Of a DNA stretch of 6,587 nucleotides, positions 1-6,175 are shown in pieces. The position numbers and the translations under genes were made by a program. Position 1 is the first letter of the stretch, and each line of letters begins with the position of its first letter. The notes beneath the pieces were generated by a model, which was not told where the DNA came from, ran no database searches, and worked only from the letters and a program-made list of their open reading frames with translations. The stretch lies in contig JAKEHA010000012.1 of the NCBI GenBank assembly GCA_022615275.1, positions 1-6,587 of the forward strand. Reading direction: 5' to 3'. The stretch is from Candidatus Latescibacterota bacterium (lineage in GTDB: Bacteria; Krumholzibacteriota; Krumholzibacteriia; WVZY01; JAKEHA01).

Positions 1-1
1 C

Positions 2-955
2 GTCCACCCCAGCAAGCTCGAGGTGCGGGTACAGAACGAGCGCGCGGTGTTCGCGGCGGTTCGCCAGGCCATCAAGACCGCGTTGTCGTCGAAGAGCGAA
101 GGCGTGTTGGCGGTGGCACGCGCGGCGCGCGTGACCCAGACCGCCGAAGTCCGTCGCAGCGTTACTGGCTCGTGGGCGACGTCGAGCGCTGAGTCGGCAA
201 CGAGCGTAGTGGGCACGCCCGCGTTCGCGGGCGCGCCGGAAGAACGCATCCGCGACGCGTTCGCCGATTATGTCGCGCGGCGCGGGGCGCTGGCGCCCGC
301 ACCCGAGGAGGCGAAGGCCACCGAGTTGGCGCTGGGCACGGTCGAAGCGCCCGCGCCGGCGGAAGCCACACCGCAAGTGGCGCCCACCGACGACGCGCTC
401 TACTGGCAGTTCAACCACACCTTCATCTTCATCCAGGTGCGCGGCGGTGTGGTCGTCATCGACCAGCACGCCGCCCACGAACGCATTCTCTTCGACCGCG
501 GCATGCGCCAGCTGGAAGGCTCGTCGCCGCCCTCGCAGCAGATTCTTTTTAGCATCCCCATCGAGTTGTCGCTGCGCGAGCTCGAGGTGTTTCGCTCTTC
601 GAAGGACGTCTTCAACCGTCTCGGCTTTACCCTCGAGCCCTTCGGCGGGACCAGCATCCTCGTGCGCGGCTACCCACAGGGTGTGAAGAACTGGTCGGAA
701 GGGCGCCTCCTTCTGCAGATCTTCGACGATATTCTCGCCGACCGCGCACCCGGCGACACCCAGACCGAGAAGCTGGTGGCGAGCTACGCGTGCCGCAGTG
801 CCATCAAAGCGGGGCAGAAGCTCTCCGTCGACGAGATGAAGCTCCTCGCCGACCAGCTGTTCGCGGCCGACCACCCGTACTCGTGTCCGCACGGCCGCCC
901 GACCATCCACCGTCTCTCCGTCGACGAAGTCGCGCGCTGGTTCCACCGGCGCTAG
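2..955 (+). CDS. mutL: DNA mismatch repair protein MutL, C-terminal part (5' end outside window)
   Basis: MutL is the dimeric ATPase that links MutS mismatch recognition to strand removal. This fragment starts at the end of the N-terminal transducer domain, where VHPSKLEVRV (first 10 residues) matches the family VHPxKxEVRF motif. An Ala/Pro-rich linker follows (about residues 30-130), then the C-terminal dimerisation/endonuclease domain. That domain carries DQHAAHE (461-481), ACRSAIKAG (788-814), CPHGRPT (884-904) and a terminal FHR. These metal-binding motifs belong to nicking MutL proteins and are absent from E. coli MutL. The last acidic residue of DQHA-x2-E-x4-E is Asp here (494-496). QQILFS (536-553) sits where the beta-clamp-binding QxxLxP motif is expected, with Ser in place of Pro. 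The reading frame is open from base 2 to the TAG at 953-955. The GHKL ATPase domain lies outside the window. miaA follows after 36 bases. Confidence 0.96.
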   Translation, partial: VHPSKLEVRVQNERAVFAAVRQAIKTALSSKSEGVLAVARAARVTQTAEVRRSVTGSWATSSAESATSVVGTPAFAGAPEERIRDAFADYVARRGALAPAPEEAKATELALGTVEAPAPAEATPQVAPTDDALYWQFNHTFIFIQVRGGVVVIDQHAAHERILFDRGMRQLEGSSPPSQQILFSIPIELSLRELEVFRSSKDVFNRLGFTLEPFGGTSILVRGYPQGVKNWSEGRLLLQIFDDILADRAPGDTQTEKLVASYACRSAIKAGQKLSVDEMKLLADQLFAADHPYSCPHGRPTIHRLSVDEVARWFHRR

Positions 956-991
956 GTCCACGCCACTCGGCGCAACGCGGGCGCGGTGCAC

Positions 992-1945
992 ATGCCCACA
1001 CCGATTCGAGCGATCGCGATCATGGGGGCGACGGCCACCGGCAAGTCGGCGCTGGCCATGTCGCTGGCACTCGAGTTCGGGGGCGAGATCGTGTCCATGG
1101 ACTCGCGGCAAGTCTACCGCGGTTTCGACGTCGGGACGGGCAAGGTCTCGCGCGACGAACGCGAGCGCGTGCCGCACCACCTGATCGACGTCGCCGACCC
1201 CGACCAATGGTGGAGCGCCGGCCGTCATGCGGGCCTGGCGGAGCAAGCGATGCACGAGATCGCCGCGCGCGGCCGCGTGCCGTTCCTGGTGGGCGGGACG
1301 GGGCTCTACTTTCGCGCGCTCTTCGGCGGCCTCATCGAGGTGGTGATTCCCGCCGATGAGCTCGCGCGCATCCGCGCCGGCTTCGACGGCCACGAGACGC
1401 GCGCGCTCTACGGCCACTTGCTGCACGAAGATCCCGCGCGCGCCCGCGAGCTGTCCGTCAACGACCGCGTGCGTATCACGCGTGCGTTGGAGCTGCTGAA
1501 CTACACCGGGGTCCGGCCCAGCGAGTTGTACGCGCGCCAGCGCGAAGCCGTCGACGACGTCCTGTATCTCAAGCTCGTGCTGTCCATGCCGCGCGAGAAA
1601 TTGCGCGAACGCATCGCGGAGCGCACGCGCGCTCTCTTCGCGGCCGGGTGGCCGGCCGAAGTGGAGCGGCTCCTCGCATCCGGTGTATCCTCGGAGGCGC
1701 CGGCCGCGAACGGCCTGGGGTACCGCGCGTTGGCGCGGAACGTCGAATCGGGCGTGGACCCCGTGTCGTGTCTCGACGAGGTCGTCCAGGAGACCCAGCA
1801 GTACGCCAAGCGACAGGAGACGTTCTTCAGGAGCGAGAAGGACGCGGTCTGGATCGACGTCTCGGAGCCCGGCTGGGAAGTTGGGGTCGAAGCGCGAGTC
1901 GGGGCCTTTCTGGGCGATGCCCGATGCCGCCACAGGGCTCAATAA
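992..1945 (+). CDS. miaA: tRNA dimethylallyltransferase (tRNA i6A37 synthase)
   Basis: MiaA transfers a dimethylallyl group from DMAPP to N6 of A37 in tRNAs that read UNN codons, which stabilises codon-anticodon pairing. From the ATG at 992 the protein is 317 residues, close to the 316 of E. coli. Visible motifs are the P-loop GATATGKS (12-19), MDSRQVY (36-42, with the family's catalytic Asp), PHHLID (61-66), GGTGLYFRAL (101-110), NDRVRITRALE (157-167), GLGYRAL (241-247) and TQQYAKRQETFFR (268-280). All are diagnostic of MiaA. An in-frame GTG at 986 would add two residues. No clear Shine-Dalgarno distinguishes the two starts, and I prefer ATG. The gene follows mutL by 36 bases with no promoter or terminator seen between, an order also known from gammaproteobacteria, so the two are probably cotranscribed. 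The last 25 residues or so are poorly conserved. The neighbouring tRNA-Gly(CCC) reads GGG and is not an expected substrate. Confidence 0.97.
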   Translation: MPTPIRAIAIMGATATGKSALAMSLALEFGGEIVSMDSRQVYRGFDVGTGKVSRDERERVPHHLIDVADPDQWWSAGRHAGLAEQAMHEIAARGRVPFLVGGTGLYFRALFGGLIEVVIPADELARIRAGFDGHETRALYGHLLHEDPARARELSVNDRVRITRALELLNYTGVRPSELYARQREAVDDVLYLKLVLSMPREKLRERIAERTRALFAAGWPAEVERLLASGVSSEAPAANGLGYRALARNVESGVDPVSCLDEVVQETQQYAKRQETFFRSEKDAVWIDVSEPGWEVGVEARVGAFLGDARCRHRAQ

Positions 1946-1949
1946 CAAC

Positions 1950-1978
1950 TTGACACGGTCTAGCTAAGATGCTTTTAT
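1950..1978 (+). promoter_or_regulatory. Sigma-70-type promoter for tRNA-Gly
   Basis: The short gap after miaA is noticeably AT-richer than its surroundings. It contains a perfect -35 box TTGACA (1950-1955), a 17-base spacer and a 4/6 match -10 box TTTTAT (1973-1978). Initiation would fall near 1985, leaving a leader of about 11 bases for RNase P to remove before the tRNA starts at 1996. The placement is what a stable-RNA promoter should look like. With no terminator downstream, it may also drive the following protein genes. The -10 assignment is less certain than the -35. Confidence 0.7.
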
Positions 1979-1995
1979 CACAGCACGTTAGGAGA

Positions 1996-2071
1996 GCGGG
2001 CATAACTCAGTTGGTAGAGTATCAGCTTCCCAAGCTGAAGGTCGCGGGTTCGAGCCCCGTTGCCCGCTCCA
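1996..2071 (+). tRNA. tRNA-Gly (anticodon CCC), CCA encoded
   Basis: The sequence folds as a complete cloverleaf. The acceptor stem GCGGGCA (1996-2002) pairs with TGCCCGC (2061-2067). The D stem ACTC/GAGT (2005-2008 with 2017-2020) encloses an AGTTGGTA loop. The anticodon stem TCAGC/GCTGA (2022-2026 with 2034-2038) encloses the loop TTCCCAA, giving anticodon CCC at 2029-2031, which reads GGG. The variable loop is AGGTC. The T stem GCGGG/CCCGT (one G-T pair) encloses TTCGAGC (2049-2055). The discriminator is T2068 and CCA is genomically encoded at 2069-2071. All stems pair fully, so it should be functional. It has its own promoter upstream and no terminator downstream before the lipoprotein gene 13 bases away. 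Confidence 0.97.
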
Positions 2072-2084
2072 TCCCCCTTGATCC

Positions 2085-2801
2085 ATGCGTCGAGCGCTGC
2101 CTATGACCGGCCTTCGAATCGCGGCGCTTCTTCTGGTAGCGGCGGCCGGGGGCTTGGCCGCGTGCGCTTCAGCACCTCCCGGGCCTCGCCAGGACCTCGA
2201 CCGCGCGGTCGACGACTTCATCGACGGGGACTACCGCGCCGCGGTGACGAAGCTCGACGCGGTCGTGGCCGCGTCCAGCGACGACGCCGTGCGCCGCGAG
2301 GCGTACACGTACCTGGGTCGCGCCCACATGGCACTCGGCGAGACCGACGCCGCCATCGACGCGTTCGCGCGCGGCGTGCAGCTGGGCGACACCGGGCCGT
2401 GCGTCGCCTACTTGGAGCTACTGAAGCAGTACGTCGAAGGCAAGCCCGCGGCTTTGCACATGCGCGACGTGCTGACGCGCGGCCAGCTCGCGGGTGCCAT
2501 CGTGCGCTTGTTCCTGAACGGCGCGCCCGACGATCCGACGGGGCCCACGCCTCTCGCGCAGCTCGCGCGGCGCGGGTGGATGCCGGCACTCGCGGACGGG
2601 TACGACCACGCCGACGAGCCCGTCACGCACGCCTCGTTGTACGTCGTCACCGCGCGCATTCTCTCCGACGCGGGCCGCGCGCGCGAGGTCGATCACATCA
2701 TGCCGGGCGGATACCGTGCGGCCTCCCGCAAGACCGGGCCGGTTTCGGGCGCGGAAGGACTCGCGGTGCTGGAGCGCGTGCGCGCGCTGACCACGAAGTA
2801 G
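2085..2801 (+). CDS. Putative lipoprotein with TPR-like repeats and an SLH-like region
   Basis: I do not recognise a named family for this 238-residue protein. The N-terminus is a lipoprotein signal: a basic start with Arg2, Arg3 and Arg11, a hydrophobic stretch (12-23), and the lipobox L24-A-A-C27. Ala at +2 suggests outer-membrane retention if the cell is diderm. Residues about 38-105 look like two TPR units, the second with the YLGRAHMALGETDAAIDAF pattern. Residues about 130-193 resemble S-layer homology motifs: LTRGQLAGAIVRLF, then ARRGW, DGYDHADEPVTHASL and a following helix. SLH modules bind cell-wall polymers in known cases, so envelope anchoring or scaffolding is possible but is inference. 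The ATG at 2085 keeps Arg2 and Arg3. An in-frame ATG at 2103 would still leave a usable signal, and neither start has a convincing Shine-Dalgarno. The gene follows the tRNA by 13 bases and precedes the radical SAM gene by 6. Confidence 0.85.
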   Translation: MRRALPMTGLRIAALLLVAAAGGLAACASAPPGPRQDLDRAVDDFIDGDYRAAVTKLDAVVAASSDDAVRREAYTYLGRAHMALGETDAAIDAFARGVQLGDTGPCVAYLELLKQYVEGKPAALHMRDVLTRGQLAGAIVRLFLNGAPDDPTGPTPLAQLARRGWMPALADGYDHADEPVTHASLYVVTARILSDAGRAREVDHIMPGGYRAASRKTGPVSGAEGLAVLERVRALTTK

Positions 2802-2807
2802 AAGACT

Positions 2808-4139
2808 ATGGCCGATCGTGCACTCAAGATCGTTTCGATGAAGGACCCCGCCGACTTCGGGCTCGCACCGGGCATTCTCGCCGTGGGCGACCACGTGGTC
2901 GAGGTGGCCGGCAAGCCGGCCGAGGACCAGCTCGATTTCCACTTCCACGCCTCGCGCGGGAAGTCGGTCACGATCGTGGTCGAGCGCGCCAACGGGGCGC
3001 GCGAGCGCATCGTGCTGCCGACCAGTGCCGTGGCGGGTCTCGAGATCTGGTTCGAGGCGATGGACTTCCGGCGCTGCCGCTGCAAGTGCCCGTTCTGCTT
3101 CGTCGATCAGATGCCCAAGGGCATGCGCGAGACGCTCTACGTCAAGGACGAAGACTTCCGCTTGAGTTTTCTCTACGGCAACTTCACCACCATGAACGAC
3201 GTGACGGACCTCGAAATACAAAAGATCATCGAGCAGCGCAACTCGCCGCAGTGGGTATCGGTGCACGTGATCGACGAGGCCATGCGCCGCTTCATCTTCG
3301 GGCGCCCGATGAAGCGCGACATCGTGCAGACCCTGCGCGCGCTGTCCGAGGGCGGCATCAAGGTGCACACGCAGGCCGTGATCGTGCCGGGGCGCAACGA
3401 CGGCGACTATCTGCGCGAGACCATCGAGACGCTGGAAGGCATCGGGCCCAACATCGCGACACTCGCGGTGGTGCCGGTGGGACTGACCAAGCACCGCGAA
3501 GGTCTTTCGACGATTCGATCCTACAGAGACGACGAAATGTCGCCTGTCATCGATCTCGTTGAATCGTACCAAAAGCCATTCGTCGAGAAGCGAAAGTCCC
3601 GTTTCGTGTTTGCCAGCGACGAATGGTACGTGGGAGCCGCGCGCGAAGCGCCCGGCTACGACGACTACGAGGATTTCCCTCAACTCGACAACGGCGTGGG
3701 CTCGATACGCAACTTCTTGCGCGAGATCGAGGCCGACCTGGACGCGTTCGAACTCCCGGCCGATGCGAGCACGATCCGGATCGCCACCGGCAGCCTGGCC
3801 GCGCGCGTGTTCGCGCGTTGCGTATTCCCCCTTCTCGTCGCGCGCGGAATGAGAACGCCGCCGGAGATCTTGGTCGTCGAAAACGAATACTTCGGCTCGG
3901 GTGTCACTTGTTCCGGTTTGCTCGTGGGGCGCGACATCGCGCGCGCGCTGGCGCGCGCGGGTTCGCCCAAGACGACGTTCATCCCGCCCAACTGTTTGAA
4001 CTACGACGGCGTCACCATCGACGAGATGTCGGCCGACGACCTCGCACGCGAAACCGGCGCCCCGGTGGTTTCGCCCGACGAGTCGTTTGTGGAAGCGCTG
4101 TGCGATCACGCCGCGTGGGGATCTACCAGGAAGACGTAG
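2808..4139 (+). CDS. DUF512 family radical SAM protein with PDZ-like N-terminus (COG1625)
   Basis: This 443-residue protein matches the DUF512/COG1625 family, described as Fe-S oxidoreductases related to NifB/MoaA, whose reaction is unknown to me. An N-terminal PDZ-like domain (about 5-70) contains GILAVGDHVVEVAGKP. The radical SAM cluster motif C90-x3-C94-x2-C97 lies in CRCKCPFCFVDQMPKGMR, followed by FRLSFLYGNFTT (117-128), WVSVHVID (149-156) and the strand-rich VHTQAVIVPGRNDG. The DUF512 part includes FASDEWYVGA (268-277), PQLDNGVGSIR (291-301) and VENEYFGSGVTCSGLLVGRD (357-376). All match family consensus as I know it. An additional Cys92 sits inside the cluster motif. The ATG at 2808 follows the lipoprotein stop by 6 bases, with only a weak GAAG (2795-2798) as ribosome site. 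der begins one base after its stop. The fixed neighbourhood with der suggests a role near translation or tRNA/rRNA chemistry, but that is a guess. Confidence 0.93.
   Translation: MADRALKIVSMKDPADFGLAPGILAVGDHVVEVAGKPAEDQLDFHFHASRGKSVTIVVERANGARERIVLPTSAVAGLEIWFEAMDFRRCRCKCPFCFVDQMPKGMRETLYVKDEDFRLSFLYGNFTTMNDVTDLEIQKIIEQRNSPQWVSVHVIDEAMRRFIFGRPMKRDIVQTLRALSEGGIKVHTQAVIVPGRNDGDYLRETIETLEGIGPNIATLAVVPVGLTKHREGLSTIRSYRDDEMSPVIDLVESYQKPFVEKRKSRFVFASDEWYVGAAREAPGYDDYEDFPQLDNGVGSIRNFLREIEADLDAFELPADASTIRIATGSLAARVFARCVFPLLVARGMRTPPEILVVENEYFGSGVTCSGLLVGRDIARALARAGSPKTTFIPPNCLNYDGVTIDEMSADDLARETGAPVVSPDESFVEALCDHAAWGSTRKT
4128..4133 (+). promoter_or_regulatory. Shine-Dalgarno site for der
   Basis: AGGAAG lies inside the last codons of the radical SAM gene, 7 bases before the ATG at 4141. 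It is one of the two clear ribosome sites in the window. It supports the 4141 start over an in-frame upstream GTG at 4087, which would overlap the preceding gene by 53 bases. Confidence 0.7.
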
Positions 4140-4140
4140 C

Positions 4141-5550
4141 ATGAAGAAGAACCCCACCGTGGCCATCATGGGCCGGCCGAACGTCGGCAAGTCGACGCTC
4201 TTCAACCGGGTGACGTCGGCGCGCCGCGCCTTGGTGCACAAGACGCCGGGGGTGACGCGCGACGCGCAGCGCGCCGCCACCGACTGGAACGGCTTCGCCT
4301 TCAACCTGGTCGACACGGGCGGTCTGTTCTCCGGTATCGCCGACCCGCTCGTCGCCCAAGTCGAAGAGCGCGCCATGCGCGAAGCGATGGCCGCGGATGT
4401 GATTCTCCTCGTCGTCGATGGAGAGACGGGGCTCACCCCGGCCGACGGCGACGTCGCCAAGCGCGCGCGCGACTTGAGCCTGCCCGTGCTGCTCGTGGTC
4501 AACAAGACCGAGCGCCAGGTGAGCCACTTGGGCGCCGGCGAGTTCCACAAGCTCGGCTTCGACAACTTGTACGAGGTCAGCGCCCTCCACGGCGAGGGCA
4601 TCGGCGACCTCTTGGACGACGTCGTCAAGCTCCTGCCGCGCTCGTCCGCGGGTGCGTTGCACACCGACCTTCGCCTCGCCATCGTGGGTGTTCCCAACGT
4701 GGGCAAGTCGAGCCTCGTGAACGCCATCGTGGGCTCCGACGCCAGCATCGTCGACGATCGCCCGGGTACCACGCGCGACTCCATCGACTCGTCGGTGATG
4801 TGGCAGAAGAAGAAGCTGACGCTGGTCGACACCGCCGGCATCAAGCGCAAGGCCCGCACCACCGAAGACCTCGACCTGTTGAGCACCATGAAGAGCCTGG
4901 AGGCGATCGAGCGCTGCGACGTCGCCGTCGTCATGCTGGATGCCACGCGCGAGATCTCCAATCAGGACGTCAAGGTGGGGAGCTACCCGCACCGCGCCGG
5001 CAAGGGCGTGGTGGTGTGCTTCAATAAATGGGACGTCGTGCCCAAAAAGGGCGACAAGACCTACGTCGAGAAGGAGCGCGAATTCCGCAAGAAGTGCGGG
5101 TTCTTGAACTATGCGCCCGTCATCTTCATATCGGCCAAGACGCACCAGCGCGTGAACGTGGTGCTGGAGACGGCCTGGCGCGTGCGCGAAGAGTGCCACC
5201 GCCGCGTGCCGACCTCCGACTTCAATCGCTTCCTCACGCGCTCGACCCAGCGCACGCCGCCGCCGTACCACGCGGGCGGCAACGGGAAGATTTTCTACGG
5301 TACGCAGGTGGACGTGGCGCCGCCCACGTTCAATTTGTTCGTGAATCGCGTGGCGCACTTCGGTCGCTACTACATGCGCCAATTGAGCAACCAGCTGCGC
5401 GCCGAGTACGGCTTCGAAGGGACCGACATCCGCATCGAGCTGGCTCAGCGCCGCGACGGCAAGGCGGCGCTTCGCAAGGAAGACAAGCCGCGCGCCACGC
5501 GCCGTGCGCGCTTGAAGAAGAGCAGCCGCCGGAAGCGGGCGGCGTCGTGA
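4141..5550 (+). CDS. der: Ribosome biogenesis GTPase Der (EngA)
   Basis: Der is an essential GTPase with two tandem G domains that assists late 50S subunit assembly. The 469-residue protein has G domain 1 with GRPNVGKS (11-18), PGVTRD (36-41), DTGG (58-61), NKTE (121-124) and SAL (147-149). G domain 2 has GVPNVGKS (183-190), PGTTRD (208-213), DTAG (230-233), NKWD (295-298) and SAK (331-333). A KH-like C-terminal domain (about 355-435) contains GKIFYGTQV, PPTFNLFVN and FEGTDIRIE. The G4 motif of domain 1 has Glu where Asp normally contacts guanine, whereas domain 2 is canonical. The last 30 residues or so form a Lys/Arg-rich tail that may contact rRNA. The start at 4141 has a good Shine-Dalgarno and gives the usual short lead into the first P-loop. 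The stop TGA shares its A with the plsY ATG. Confidence 0.98.
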   Translation: MKKNPTVAIMGRPNVGKSTLFNRVTSARRALVHKTPGVTRDAQRAATDWNGFAFNLVDTGGLFSGIADPLVAQVEERAMREAMAADVILLVVDGETGLTPADGDVAKRARDLSLPVLLVVNKTERQVSHLGAGEFHKLGFDNLYEVSALHGEGIGDLLDDVVKLLPRSSAGALHTDLRLAIVGVPNVGKSSLVNAIVGSDASIVDDRPGTTRDSIDSSVMWQKKKLTLVDTAGIKRKARTTEDLDLLSTMKSLEAIERCDVAVVMLDATREISNQDVKVGSYPHRAGKGVVVCFNKWDVVPKKGDKTYVEKEREFRKKCGFLNYAPVIFISAKTHQRVNVVLETAWRVREECHRRVPTSDFNRFLTRSTQRTPPPYHAGGNGKIFYGTQVDVAPPTFNLFVNRVAHFGRYYMRQLSNQLRAEYGFEGTDIRIELAQRRDGKAALRKEDKPRATRRARLKKSSRRKRAAS

Positions 5551-6173
5551 TGTCGATTCTCCTGGCGGCGCTCGGGGCCTACTTGGTGGGCGGGATCCCC
5601 TTCAGCTACATCGCCGGGAAGCTCGCGAAGGGAATCGATCTCCGCGAGCACGGCTCGGGCAACCTGGGCGCGTCGAACACCTACCGGATTCTGGGTGGAC
5701 GCATCGCCCTCGCGGTCCTGATACTCGACATCGCGAAGGGGCTGGCACCGGTGGTGGTGGCCGGGCGCTTCGACCCCTACGGTGCCGAGCCGTACCACGC
5801 CATCGCGGCCGCGGCCGGCGCGATCCTCGGGCACCTGTTCTCGCCCTATTTGAGATTCTCGGGCGGGAAGGGCATCGCGACCTCGGCGGGCGCATTCGCG
5901 GGGCTCGCACCCTGGGCGTTCCTATGCGCGCTCACGGTGTTCGCGATCGTGTTCGCCGCGCGGCGCATCGTGTCGCTCGCGAGCCTGGCGGCCGCGGTGA
6001 CGCTGCCGATCGCGGTGTTCGTGGCACCCGGCTTGGGGCTGGGGAATCGCCAGGCGTCGGTGCAGTGGGTGACGATTCTGGTCATGCTGGTCGTGGTCTG
6101 GAAGCATCGAGGCAACATCCGGCGCTTGCGCGCCGGGACGGAGCCCGCGCTGGCGCGGCGGGGGAAGGGATAG
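5550..6173 (+). CDS. plsY: Acyl-phosphate:glycerol-3-phosphate acyltransferase PlsY
   Basis: PlsY is an inner-membrane enzyme that moves an acyl group from acyl-phosphate (made by PlsX) to sn-glycerol-3-phosphate, giving lysophosphatidic acid. The 207-residue product has the expected length and several hydrophobic segments (about 1-22, 50-70, 82-97, 113-137, 142-165 and 170-184). All three family motifs are present: GSGNLGASN (35-43), GHLFSPYLRFSGGKGIAT (94-111) and KHRGNIRRLRAGTE (185-198). Motif 1 has Ser where GSGNxGATN usually has Thr, and motif 2 has FSGGKG where FKGGKG is common; neither looks disabling. The ATG at 5550 overlaps the der stop in the string TGATG, so translation is probably coupled to der. 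A distant GGAAG (5531-5535) is the only purine-rich site upstream. gpsA, which supplies its glycerol-3-phosphate substrate, follows after 2 bases. Confidence 0.97.
   Translation: MSILLAALGAYLVGGIPFSYIAGKLAKGIDLREHGSGNLGASNTYRILGGRIALAVLILDIAKGLAPVVVAGRFDPYGAEPYHAIAAAAGAILGHLFSPYLRFSGGKGIATSAGAFAGLAPWAFLCALTVFAIVFAARRIVSLASLAAAVTLPIAVFVAPGLGLGNRQASVQWVTILVMLVVVWKHRGNIRRLRAGTEPALARRGKG
6165..6170 (+). promoter_or_regulatory. Shine-Dalgarno site for gpsA
   Basis: AAGGGA, within GGGGAAGGGA and overlapping the last codons of plsY, stands 5 bases before the ATG at 6176. It is a good ribosome site and supports that start. Confidence 0.7.
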
Positions 6174-6175
6174 CG

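Noticed and set aside
1910..1920. Short hairpin GGGC-GAT-GCCC near the end of miaA as a terminator
   Set aside because: The stem is only 4 bp, lies within coding sequence and has no following T-run, so it does not look like an intrinsic terminator.
1996..2071. tRNA gene as an integration site for a mobile element
   Set aside because: No integrase gene, no direct repeat of the tRNA 3' end elsewhere in the window, and the downstream genes are housekeeping-like.
2060..3562. 500-codon + strand open frame overlapping the tRNA, lipoprotein and radical SAM gene
   Set aside because: It is out of frame with two genes that have clear protein motifs, starts inside the tRNA, and its product is Arg-rich nonsense typical of a GC-rich shadow frame.
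3940..3959. Perfect 9-bp inverted repeat of alternating CG around TG (possible hairpin or Z-DNA)
   Set aside because: It lies inside the radical SAM coding sequence at an Ala/Arg-rich stretch, has no T-run, and such CG runs arise readily from GCG/CGC codons.
2418..4961. Very long antisense open frame (847 codons, minus strand) spanning the lipoprotein, radical SAM gene and der
   Set aside because: It lies opposite three well-supported genes. Its translation matches no family I recognise, and long antisense frames are expected when sense codons are strongly G/C-ending. No promoter or ribosome site was seen for it.
4123..5382. Antisense open frame of 419 codons opposite der
   Set aside because: It is a shadow of der; its His/Val/Ala-rich low-complexity translation has no recognisable domain.
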